64,000 nt of DNA, from assembly GCA_009731375.1 (NCBI GenBank), contig BJOX01000275.1, positions 328,643 to 392,642 on the forward strand, read 5' to 3'. Below the pieces are notes generated by a model. It made no database searches and was not told the DNA's origin. It saw only the letters and a list, made by a program, of their open reading frames with translations. Positions 8,215 to 16,394 of this stretch are shown in pieces (the first letter of the stretch is position 1; each line of letters starts with the position of its first letter). The DNA is from Paulinella micropora (taxonomy: Eukaryota; Cercozoa; Imbricatea; Euglyphida). Made by a program: the position numbers and the translations under genes.

Positions 8215-8632
8215 ATTTTTTTTTGTATCTTTCTTTTACAACACGAATAACATCCCTCGCTTTCCTTAATATACATCCTTCTTCTGTACATTCTATAGCA
8301 GTCTCTTTATCACCTACGGATGTAGCAGTCGCTATCTCTTCTCCTACATTTGCCTTTATTTCCGTGATACCTGTCTCTTTTAAATCACTCGCCTTAAAAG
8401 GAGTGCTCTCTTCTTGCTGACCGAAGGTCGCATCTTCAACTACGTTGGAGTTATCCGTTATGGTATCCAATGGTATAACCACTTTCACGTTGTCATCGCG
8501 GGGTTTGTATTGCTCATAGAAAGAAACAATATCAGGCTTAGTCCATTTAATTGTCGGCTTTTTAATAGAAACATCAAGGTTCCATTTTTCAATTTCATTC
8601 AAGTAGTCTTGTTTGGTGTTGAGGTCTGACAT
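8213..8632 (-). CDS. Viral protein of unknown function (139 aa)
   Basis: Family not recognised. The N-terminal 45 residues (NTKQDYLNEIEKWNLD..) are helical and could be a small DNA- or protein-binding (SAP-like) domain. The middle is acidic and probably disordered, and the C-terminal 25 residues are basic (RKARDVIRVVKERYKKK). The middle contains SNVVEDATFGQQ, the counterpart of SNEVGDASFGQQ in the protease linker. The start ATG (8630-8632) is directly followed, on the upstream side, by the AAAATATC end of cassette D, and the stop overlaps cassette C, so the gene fills exactly the space between two cassettes. Confidence 0.65.
   Translation of the reverse strand: MSDLNTKQDYLNEIEKWNLDVSIKKPTIKWTKPDIVSFYEQYKPRDDNVKVVIPLDTITDNSNVVEDATFGQQEESTPFKASDLKETGITEIKANVGEEIATATSVGDKETAIECTEEGCILRKARDVIRVVKERYKKK
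8414..8450 (-). repeat. In-frame palindromic module, copy 2
   Basis: On the minus strand this 37-bp stretch matches 3547-3583 at 32 of 37 positions, including the CTCCAAC...GTTG near-palindrome. It lies in frame in the 139-aa gene. Confidence 0.6.
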
Positions 8633-8752
8633 GATATTTTAGAATTGCGCTTCGTGCTACGCACTCTCGCTTAAAACATCGAAAAAAAATTTAAAGAAAA
8701 AATAATTAAAAGAAAACGATGTTTTGTGATGACGAAGTCAGAACAAAATATC
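8633..8752. promoter_or_regulatory. Double-hairpin intergenic cassette D
   Basis: The left stem-loop is GATATTTTAGAAT (8633-8645) closing with TAAAACATC (8672-8680). The right stem-loop is GATGTTTTGT (8718-8727) with ACAAAATATC (8743-8752). Bases differ between the hairpins but stay paired (TTTTGT/ACAAAA here, TTTTAT/ATAAAA in cassette C). The minus-strand TGA of the upstream FGKYKGK gene overlaps the right end, and the start codon of the 139-aa gene abuts the left end. Confidence 0.82.
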
Positions 8753-9037
8753 AAATATATTTTTTTACTTCACTTTTAATGTCTGCAAATTTCTCAAACC
8801 ACGGCTGTTTCATTACCCATTCAAGGTATGGCTTATCAATAACCGCTACATCTTGAATTTCTTGCCTTTATATTTACCAAATGGAAAAGTATCCTTTGGC
8901 TTGCCTTCTGTACTTTTTTCAATTGCCTTAATTTCTTCGTCAATCATTTGTTGAACATCTCTTACTGAAAAGAATTCCTTATTCTTCTCAATTGAAAGTC
9001 GTCCAAATTTTTCAGATAGTCTGGTGAGGGTGGTCAT
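8751..9037 (-). pseudogene. FGKYKGK-motif protein, single-base frameshift
   Basis: From ATG 9037 the frame reads a helical N-terminus and then FPFGKYKGK (about residues 52-60), a motif found in exonuclease-associated and DUF3820-type small proteins. It stops at about 8846. A second frame, displaced by one base, continues the expected family pattern (a PYLEWVM motif) from about 8868 to a TGA at 8751-8753. That TGA overlaps cassette D exactly as the other viral stops overlap theirs. The break falls in a short A-run (minus-strand AAGAAATTC), so a one-base deletion there is the simplest explanation, either as a true mutation or as a sequence error. A nucleic-acid-processing role is plausible only. 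Confidence 0.6.
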
Positions 9038-9043
9038 TGGTCT

Positions 9044-9055
9044 ATATAGAGTGGT
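9044..9055 (-). promoter_or_regulatory. TATA-like element before the FGKYKGK gene
   Basis: On the minus strand CTCTATATAGACC lies 7-18 nt before the start codon at 9037. A TATA-like core is plausible but the spacing is short. Confidence 0.3.
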
Positions 9056-9110
9056 AAAAATTTTTATGGAAAAAATTTAATTAATTATTGATATTTTGTT
9101 CATAAATCTT

Positions 9111-12100
9111 TTAATATCCAAAAGGTCTAGTTTCAATCGCATTCTCTACAATTCCGATAACTTGTCTTTTCGTATATGTAAAACTAAATATCTTTTCTAA
9201 GTATTCGCTTGTTATTCTTTTCTTTTGTTTGTCTCGTGTTATCTTGTTGTTTTCTATTATAACTACTTTTCCAGACTTCTCAATTCGCTTAGCAATCCGT
9301 AATTCTTCATCAGTCTCCAACAATTCAGCCAGTTCATTTTTACCATTCTCAAATAATTCAGTATTCGTAATACCAAGCCCGCAACTTATTACACTTAACA
9401 TATTCGGTAAATTCAATGCTTTTTTTGTTTCATAGTTCATACTAAATCCTTTTACTTTCATACTGGCTTTACCATTATCTAATAAGTATCCATAACATTT
9501 TGGCCCGCCTCCAACAAAGGTTTTTATTTTTGCTCCTTTCAATTCATCAGTCCAATCTCCCAGTAAATCTCCTGTCTCTACATCTGCCTCATTAATTTCT
9601 TTGTTAGTTGTATATATTACGCTGTCTGTGTCATGATACAATATCCTATTACCTAATCGGTCCATCATATTGTAAAGTCTCATTCTCGCATGGCATGTGG
9701 TAAATAAAGCAACCACAATATTTGTTTTAATCGGGTCGCTCACCGCATCCTGTTTTAAGTCATAACTGGCTTCTACAATTTGGTCGTTAATTATGTTAAT
9801 ATTTATATTATCCACTGATTTATCGTTCAATAGTTTGTATAAGGTATCTTTATCCTTTATCATTTTATTCTGTGTTTTATTTTGTTTCTGTCCAAACTTG
9901 CCCCATAAAGAGTTCAAGCACAACTTAGCCACTGCTCGCCGTCCTTCGTTTTTGAATATTTTGCTTTTATCCATCTTAACTCCCATTTTGATTTCCATGC
10001 TGTTTATGTAATTTTGTTTTTCTGCTTTCGTATTACATCCCGCGGGATATCCGCTGGACTCTTGTTTTACTTTCAAGAATGTCTTTATGTATTCTTTGAA
10101 TAAGCTACTGCTTTGTTCTTTCCAGTGCCATACTTCATATACTTTTATCAACTTATACCCTTTGTCTAAGGCCTTGTAAATTTCTGGAGTTGCCCATGTG
10201 CCAGTTATTGCTCGTTCTTTATCTGTGTGCTTACATTCTCCATGTTGCTCAGTCATTCCGCACTTATCGCATAAGTAATACATCATCTTACCTCTGTCCG
10301 CCTTCGGTAAGACTGGGTGTAGTAAGCCTCTAGGTGGTAGCATCTTAACCTTAGCCACTCCGAAATATTCTCTGTTTATAATTTTATTTTTCATATTTTT
10401 TATTTCCTCCTCGTTGCTTGGTCGTATTATGATATGGTGTCCGCTTGGATAAAGGTCGTAATACATCACGGTCGGATAAAGTGAGCATATGTCAATATAT
10501 TTCGCATACTCATTATCATGTCGTGATTTCCAATATAATTTCAGAGCATTCACTCTACCTCCAAACATTGCCTCTCGTGGGTTTAGTCCCTCTTGTTCAG
10601 TAATTCGTTCGTTTGTATCCCCTGCCAGTCTTTCACTGGTTTTCATCAGGCTCCATTCGCACTCCCAGACACTTATTACTTTTGCTTGTTCGTTAAGTTG
10701 TTTTTCTCTTCTCATTGTTTCCTTGTATAGTTCGCCCATTGTCTTATTCTTCTTCACATTCAAAGCATTGCTATTCCAACACTTATCACATCCGTGCCAA
10801 TGACACCCGTAAAACTCATAAGCGGTTTTGTTTTTCTCATCCCAGCCATCTACATACACACGAGATTGCCCGAGTTGAAACATTTTTTCACCTCCGTTGA
10901 ATGCGTGTTTAATATCGGTTTTGTCTAACCTGCTTCTGTATGCTAACCATTCTACACAAGCCCTAGAAGTCATCCTGTTTTGCTTTTCCGCTTTCAATAT
11001 CGCAATTGAATTCTCTGGCATAAACTTAGCACGATACAAAGCCATAACACAACTCGCAATAGTTGTATATTGAAAAGGGTCAATACCAAACTCTAGAAAC
11101 TGGTTTCTAAAATCTATACAACCCTTCCTCAGTATATCAACATCTGAATGACAATACTCTGCGATTTCCTTCGCCATATCAAAGTGGTTATGTGCTTTCA
11201 CTTGTTCGTCATACCATTCAAGAAATTCCTTTCGTTTATCTCCTCGCATTGTATCGTAGCCGTAATGTTTCTTATGTGGCATTACGCCAACATAGTTTCT
11301 ATTTTTCGCAGTATTGAAGAAGTGCGGGAAGAAACCTTTCTTAAGTTCCGTAAGTCCGAATGTCTTTGGAAAGTCTGACAATGGCATCGTAAGAAAACTT
11401 AGGCTGTCTATAAAGCGATACTTCTTAAGTGTCATCATCATAATCTTACCACCTTCATAGATTACAAATGGAGTTTGTCCATTATCAACCAAGCACTTAA
11501 GAATAAACTGACAATCATAACCGCGGGCATTGTGCGCGATAAATGTAAATCCGCTGTGTTTAGTGTCAAAAGCCCAATTACAGAAATCTTGAATGTTCTT
11601 ATGTATAATAGGCGGTTCCTTAGCATCATAATACTGGCTTTCCGCATTATTAACAATGGGCTCGCCTGTGTCCTGTGTCGCTTCAAAGTCAAAGAATATG
11701 TATTGCTCTGACGGCGGTAAGATTTCTTTTTGGACTATTTCACATTGGTGTTCAAGCGGTTTCACTAGTTTGCAATTTCGGCATTTCACATATCCGCATT
11801 TATGTTCATCTTTCTTTCTGTAATCAAGACCGCACGATTTACATTTCGCTTTAACATCGCAGTTTGTTGTCCTGTGATTATTAAAGCATTCAGTTATTGG
11901 AAACTTTCTATTACACTGCTCACATTCTTTCCACTGGCTCTTGTCATTTATTCCCTTACAACCCTTGGTTTCACAGATACTACATTTGGCTTCACAGGCG
12001 TGTCTTTCCTTATACCCTCTTAGACATAACTCACAGAAATTCTTTTTTCCTATCATAGACTTCATATTAGTTATGGCATCGTAATGTCCTTCAGTCTTTA

Positions 12101-12470
12101 GAATGTAAAGGTTAGTCAGCCGTTCTCCGTTCGCATTAAGTAGTTCTGTTTTATAAATGATTTTGTCAGGAAATTCAACAATAACCAGATTGTATTTAAT
12201 GTGATTAGCAAATGTATTAATTTCTGGTATTCCACACACATCCTTAATGACTTTCGCTTCATCGTGTAAAGCCTCAGCCATTTCCTGCTGTATCTTTCTT
12301 TTTCCCATTAGTATTGTCTTGTATTTTGGATGTTTTTCAATTTTTGCTTTGACTACAACGATTGCTCGTGCTAAGCATAAGTTATCGCTGTTAGTAATAC
12401 AGATTACTCCTTGCTTTCTGTAGATATCCAATTTGTTCAAAACCTGTAGCCTTGTCCGGCCCGTCGGCAT
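9111..12470 (-). CDS. Protein-primed family B DNA polymerase (polinton/PLV type), main part
   Basis: The 1119-aa frame replicates the linear viral genome. An OTU-like patch (NSDNLCLARAI, residues 27-37, and HYDAI, 129-133) is followed by a Cys/His-rich, probably zinc-binding region (146-243). Proofreading exonuclease motifs are DFE (261-263), HNARGYD (313-319) and YCHSD (439-443). A YGCHWHGCDKCW segment (554-565) and FGGRVNA (636-642), typical of polinton polymerases, follow. Polymerase motifs are DICSLYP (660-666), K849-x3-NSLWG (853-857), YHDTDS (945-950) and a KCY thumb motif (991-993). All catalytic residues are present. The ATG at 12470 is probably not the true start, because homologous N-terminal sequence continues upstream in other frames to 13100. 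Confidence 0.92.
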   Translation of the reverse strand: MPTGRTRLQVLNKLDIYRKQGVICITNSDNLCLARAIVVVKAKIEKHPKYKTILMGKRKIQQEMAEALHDEAKVIKDVCGIPEINTFANHIKYNLVIVEFPDKIIYKTELLNANGERLTNLYILKTEGHYDAITNMKSMIGKKNFCELCLRGYKERHACEAKCSICETKGCKGINDKSQWKECEQCNRKFPITECFNNHRTTNCDVKAKCKSCGLDYRKKDEHKCGYVKCRNCKLVKPLEHQCEIVQKEILPPSEQYIFFDFEATQDTGEPIVNNAESQYYDAKEPPIIHKNIQDFCNWAFDTKHSGFTFIAHNARGYDCQFILKCLVDNGQTPFVIYEGGKIMMMTLKKYRFIDSLSFLTMPLSDFPKTFGLTELKKGFFPHFFNTAKNRNYVGVMPHKKHYGYDTMRGDKRKEFLEWYDEQVKAHNHFDMAKEIAEYCHSDVDILRKGCIDFRNQFLEFGIDPFQYTTIASCVMALYRAKFMPENSIAILKAEKQNRMTSRACVEWLAYRSRLDKTDIKHAFNGGEKMFQLGQSRVYVDGWDEKNKTAYEFYGCHWHGCDKCWNSNALNVKKNKTMGELYKETMRREKQLNEQAKVISVWECEWSLMKTSERLAGDTNERITEQEGLNPREAMFGGRVNALKLYWKSRHDNEYAKYIDICSLYPTVMYYDLYPSGHHIIIRPSNEEEIKNMKNKIINREYFGVAKVKMLPPRGLLHPVLPKADRGKMMYYLCDKCGMTEQHGECKHTDKERAITGTWATPEIYKALDKGYKLIKVYEVWHWKEQSSSLFKEYIKTFLKVKQESSGYPAGCNTKAEKQNYINSMEIKMGVKMDKSKIFKNEGRRAVAKLCLNSLWGKFGQKQNKTQNKMIKDKDTLYKLLNDKSVDNININIINDQIVEASYDLKQDAVSDPIKTNIVVALFTTCHARMRLYNMMDRLGNRILYHDTDSVIYTTNKEINEADVETGDLLGDWTDELKGAKIKTFVGGGPKCYGYLLDNGKASMKVKGFSMNYETKKALNLPNMLSVISCGLGITNTELFENGKNELAELLETDEELRIAKRIEKSGKVVIIENNKITRDKQKKRITSEYLEKIFSFTYTKRQVIGIVENAIETRPFGY

Positions 12471-13100
12471 TTAACAGATTTCAATACAAATTTTAATTTA
12501 TCAAAGTTTATTCCGTTCTCATCCATGTAAAGACTTTCGTTGCTTTGAAATATTGCTGACAATCTTTCTAAAACTTTTTCAACCGAGATTTGATTAACTT
12601 TGTGCAAGCCTGTTGATACTTTTCCATAGTAATCAACAAACTTAATACCTAGGCTAACCTTATCTTCGGGTGCTTGTCGTTTACAAAGTCGTTCAACACA
12701 ATCTCAATAAATCTTATTACATCGCGCATCGTAAATGATCGGAAGTTGCCGTTAATCCTTACCGCATATCGGCTTTCAGTTCGTGTTCCTTGCTGTCGTC
12801 CCTTATGATATCATAATTACCATACCGCAACAAGTCTCTGTAATTTTCTTTCATCTCTTTTTTCTCTTCAATCGTAGGTAAAGGTGGTGCTATTGGTATA
12901 GCATGGTGTTCGAAATACACCGCACCTCTTACTTGGTTCAAGTAGTTTTGGGCTGTCGGTGTATCAATTTTATACCCCCTTACCTTCGGTTTGATATATA
13001 GCACATCCCGACCCCTGACAGACTTGATTTCGTAATTTATCTTATATTCCCTTAATCTATCCAACCTGTAGACCTTGCCGTTATACGTGTGTGTCTCCAT
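12437..13100 (-). pseudogene. N-terminal part of the DNA polymerase gene, broken by about three frameshifts
   Basis: A frame from ATG 13100 to TAA 12759-12761 (113 aa) reads into a Pro-rich linker. A second frame is open from about 12790 to TAG 12649-12651 and contains YAVRINGNFRSF. A third runs from about 12655 to TGA 12437-12439 and contains SVEKVLERLSAIF and a CRRAGQGYR segment that overlaps the polymerase start. In polinton-type polymerases such segments precede the ITNSDNLCLARA region, so all three probably belong to one polymerase about 210 residues longer than the main frame. The breaks are near 12450, 12650 and 12770-12790. Decay of an endogenous copy or clustered sequence errors could explain them. 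Confidence 0.65.
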
Positions 13101-13196
13101 GTTTGATAATAGTATATCAAGGAAAATATAATTTTATAAAATTAAAATATTTGTCTGCCTCAATCGGTCGTCCCCTCGTGGCCTCGTGTGTGCCCC

Positions 13197-13206
13197 TATA
13201 TATAAG
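13197..13206 (-). promoter_or_regulatory. TATA box candidate for the polymerase transcript
   Basis: On the minus strand CTTATATATA is followed by a GC-rich stretch, about 100 nt before the ATG at 13100. It is the only strong TATA-like string there. Confidence 0.4.
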
Positions 13207-13237
13207 GACCCTCCTTGTCTTTAAATGGAAATTCAGT

Positions 13238-13255
13238 GGTTTCCGCAGAGAAACC
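13238..13255. promoter_or_regulatory. GGTTTC hairpin, copy 1
   Basis: GGTTTC-CGCAGA-GAAACC is a perfect 6-bp stem followed by T5, 11 nt past the 3' end of the zinc-finger gene (minus strand stop at 13266). A second copy is at 13895-13912. Confidence 0.45.
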
Positions 13256-13265
13256 TTTTTGATTA

Positions 13266-13727
13266 TCAATACTTACCATACCCGCAACCACAGTGGCAGT
13301 TATGTTCCATGTATCCGCACATATTACATCTATCATCGTCATCCTTCTTTATTCTATCCATATACTCTTTGCTTGGCCTTGGAGGAACTGGAGGTTTTTC
13401 TTTTTCTGCTGAAATATGTTTCTGAGACTTCATATGTCGCGTTTTGTTTCCATTATGTATTTCAGCACCACATCCACACTTAAAATCTTTATGCTTCCAA
13501 ATTTTTTTCTTTTCTTTTTTGATTATTCTTGTTTCTTTATCGTAATTCATTTTCCATTCCTCGTATTTAGGTATTATATTTTCCTCGTGATATTTCTTTG
13601 CTTCTTCCAATTCTTGCTCTTTTGATTTTTTCTTTCCGATGCAGAAACTCTTACACATAACCTTTCCTCCTTCTCTCCATTGAACTTTTACCATTGGTCT
13701 CTTTTCGTTATTCTTACCATAACACAA
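13266..13727 (-). CDS. AP2-like / zinc-finger-like viral DNA-binding protein
   Basis: The frame is about 150 aa. Residues 12-60 (VKVQWREGGKVMCKSF...) follow the pattern of AP2-type DNA-binding domains (W-R-x-x-G-K, then a helix with EEAKKYHEE). Then comes a basic linker and CGCGAEIHNGNKTRHMKSQKH, a C2H2-like finger typical of virophage/PLV small proteins, and a Cys/His-rich tail (CNMCGYMEHNCHCGCG). The frame has no ATG: it opens at a TTG at 13727 with a stop just upstream, while an ATG (SRGC.., near 13737) lies in another frame. The 5' end is therefore probably frameshifted. A role in viral transcription or replication is inferred. Confidence 0.5.
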   Translation of the reverse strand: MCYGKNNEKRPMVKVQWREGGKVMCKSFCIGKKKSKEQELEEAKKYHEENIIPKYEEWKMNYDKETRIIKKEKKKIWKHKDFKCGCGAEIHNGNKTRHMKSQKHISAEKEKPPVPPRPSKEYMDRIKKDDDDRCNMCGYMEHNCHCGCGYGKY

Positions 13728-13737
13728 CCTCTAGACA

Positions 13738-13944
13738 TTCTAAATCTCTGAGTGTCTTCGTTTGTCATCCTATATGTGTCTTTATTTTATTTCTTTAAAT
13801 AATAATTATTTAAAGGTAGCCGTTTTTCTTTCTTTTGTTTGTCTATATTAGTTATAAATAGGTAGAGGAAATAATGAATAACGGCTCTTAGTGTGGTTTC
13901 TGTAGAGAAACTGCACTGAAAAAGTGTGCCAAAGTGGCCCCCTA
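13738..13944. other. Right margin of the viral element
   Basis: AT-rich non-coding sequence. It contains a second GGTTTC-TGTAGA-GAAACT hairpin (13895-13912) and a minus-strand TATTTATAACTAATATAG stretch. Immediately after GTGGCCCCCTATA the host-type (AAC)n begins. No terminal inverted repeat can be verified because the left end is not in the window. Confidence 0.5.
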
Positions 13945-14491
13945 TACTACTAACAACAACAACAATAACAACAACAATAACAACAACAATAACAACAACA
14001 ACAACAACAACAACTTAGATTGTTCTACAACTGTTGTATTATTATTATTAAATTTTACTACAACAACAACAGTTGGTTCAGTTGAAGTTCAAGAAAAGGA
14101 AATATTTCTGCATCCGTTGCGGAAATAGGAATTCCTCCCTATTTCCTCTGGGAAATTGGCCCAAAAAGGTGGGAAATTGAGCTGGTCTTGTGACCAACCC
14201 AATTTCTGGTACTCGAGAGTCAAGACATCATCATGCCCAAAAGTGAACGTGGAGATAAACTGCGCCCAAGAAAACATGCTTCCACCAACAACAACCAACA
14301 ACCAACAAGAACAGGTACCAGCAACCAACAACAACCAACGTTAATTGTAACATGTACAACAGGTACCGGTACCAACAACAACCAACAACAACCAACAACA
14401 GCCGCAACAGATATCACAACAACAACCGCAACAACAGCAACAGCAGCAACAACAGCAGTACTAACAGCAACAACAACATGTACAGCAACGG

Positions 14492-14523
<32 letters not shown>

Positions 14524-14830
14524 GCAACAACAGCAACAACAGCATCAGAATTCGAAGCAGCAGCATCTGCTCCTAGCAATAACAACAACAAAGCACAACA
14601 ACAACAACAACAACAGCTGCAGCAGCAACAACAACAACAACAACAACAACAGAACAACAACTAGAACAACAACAAACAACAAGAGCAGCAGTAGCCACAA
14701 TATCATCAACACCTGATTTGTTAACGACACCAATCATCATCAACAACAACAATAACAACAACAGTAACAACATCGTTAATAACAATAATAAGATTAACAA
14801 TAACAATAACGACAACAACAATGACGCTCT
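13945..14830. repeat. (AAC/CAA)n-rich microsatellite region
   Basis: AACAACAAT-type units at 13947-14012 and CAA/CAG-rich units through about 14290-14830, separated by a short unique stretch (14013-14280). Part may encode a poly-Gln/Asn N-terminus of the downstream spliced gene. Long open frames here are otherwise by-products of the repeat. Confidence 0.85.
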
Positions 14831-16394
14831 TCATCACACACCTCCACTAGAACTGCCTTTGCAAATGTCTTTTGGGGAAGAAATAAAAACAGAATACACA
14901 TGGCTTCAAGTGCACACCAGGACCCGCAAAAGGGGCAGGGTCCAGCGATACAAGTTCAATGCAAAACAAGGTCGTCAAGTGCGACCAAGACTGCTTCTTT
15001 TCTCAGCGGCACAATCAACCGATGGTAAAACATTTCACTACGTTTCATGCAAATGACAAGTGTTTTTCTTCTATTCTTGGTTAATAGGAGATAATGAAAT
15101 GGGGACACATTGCTCTTTCGCGAACGACTCTGCTAAGGTTGCCACCCCCCTCCCCACACACACAAATCCATAATTACGCTTGATAATATCTTTTAAAGAT
15201 TTTGTGTTAGGCTTTTGGAGCATTTACATTCAAGCTGCGAGACAACGGCGATATCCATCACGTGCAAGCTTTGTTTGTGGACAAGGATGATCAAGTTGTA
15301 CCAGCAAACTATCCTGCTGTCGCAAGAACCATCACTGAAAAAATTTTTCCTTCGAAGTTCAAACCTGAGGAACTATCAAATTTGAGCAGCGACATCAACC
15401 GTTCCTTATCTGCATGGGTGCAAGATTTATGGTAATCAAATTATTACTTTCTTCTGTTCAGACGTCTCAGCCTTACTAATCACAATGTCATATAATTTCT
15501 TTTAATAGTTCGAAAACACCATCGATGGACCGGCCACTGAAGTGTCGTCGAGTTTCGAAGGCGCCCGTTTGCCAACCAGAGACCCTCAAGCCAGCACGCG
15601 TCCGTCGAGCCAAGGGAAGAAAGCCTGGTGCCACCGTGTCGCAGGAGCATCATGATCAGTCAGCATTTGAGGGTGCTCATGCTAGCCCTGCAATCCAAGA
15701 GCATGCAACTGAGGCTGACTTTAAAAATGTTTTGGAAAAAGTAACAAAGAACACAGTGCGGGACGTAATACAGGAAATAAAGCCTTTGTTTAAGCTAGGC
15801 AATGTCAAAAAGACTAAAAATGCCAAGCAGGATGATGGTGTCATCAACAAGATAAGTGATAAGCTGGACCAACAAGCTAAGAGCTTGGATGCAGCGGCTG
15901 CTGCAATCAACAAGTTAACAGATAAACTGAACAATACACATGAAAAGTCTGATTTGGAATCTGGGTCTGCTTCGGAAAATAGCAGCGAAGATGAAAATGA
16001 TTTTGAAAAAAGAAGCTGTAATTTCTGTGCAGTTCCTAGTTCTTACTATTTTGGACCAGTTGCACTGCCTCCTATCTCGTCGGTACCGACTCCTATCTCA
16101 TCTGTACCAACTCACCAAGAGCTCATGCATCAACAGATGCAGGTATCACCAGCTTCGGTCCTGGGCCAAGCCCAGGTCTGCCCATCGTGTCGTTCAACTT
16201 TCCAGCACCCTACAGTTCCACAATTTTCTTACTCTTTCCCTGTTCCTCTTCCTAGTTACAGCGGTGGGACGATTTATCAAACACCACCTCATCCCGTTAC
16301 GCACAGCCATGCAGAAAAGAAAAAAAAGAAAGCGCATTCGAGTAAGCGCTGCATTGCTTTTAAAAGGCAGAAACAAATTCACGAGGTTGACTAA
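14718..16394 (+). CDS. Spliced host gene of unknown function (at least three exons)
   Basis: The first visible exon region (open from 14718, with a non-repetitive part 14850-15020) has an Asn-rich start followed by a Trp/Arg/Lys-rich conserved-looking segment. Exon 2 is 15211-15431 (221 nt, acceptor TTAG, donor GTAATC). Exon 3 is 15509-16394 (acceptor AATAG). Joining exon 2 to exon 3 keeps the frame (phase 2) and leads into the frame with ATG 15525, which ends at the stop by 16394. The exon 1 donor is unclear: GTAAAA at 15024 does not fit the phase. Exon 3 encodes a basic start, a coiled coil (about residues 65-135), an acidic Ser/Glu patch, a CPSC pair and a Lys-rich end. I do not recognise the family. 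Confidence 0.5.

Larger units (their letters stand above)
1..13930. mobile_element. Integrated polinton-like virus / virophage-type element (right part)
   Basis: A compact AT-rich block carries a family B DNA polymerase, packaging ATPase, adenain/Ulp1-like protease, minor capsid protein and major capsid protein, the hallmark set of PLVs, virophages and polintons. Capsid-side genes run rightward (88-8087) and the replication genes leftward (8213-13727), meeting at a convergent point near 8.1-8.2 kb. No integrase is visible in this part and the left end lies outside the window. I found no clear terminal inverted repeat; the right limit is placed where viral-type AT-rich sequence gives way to an (AAC)n tract. 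The junction is in continuous sequence, so integration rather than a scaffolding join is likely. Several frame breaks suggest an endogenised, ageing copy or sequence errors. Confidence 0.88.

Noticed and set aside
449-8752. Double-hairpin cassettes as plain MITEs
   Set aside because: The GATATTTTA/TAAAATATC ends resemble terminal inverted repeats, but every cassette sits at a gene boundary with stop-codon overlap and stem bases covary, so a regulatory role is favoured; the MITE view remains a fallback.
14220-14733. Cys-rich and Val-rich minus-strand frames
   Set aside because: Complement of CAA/CAG microsatellite, with no unique sequence.
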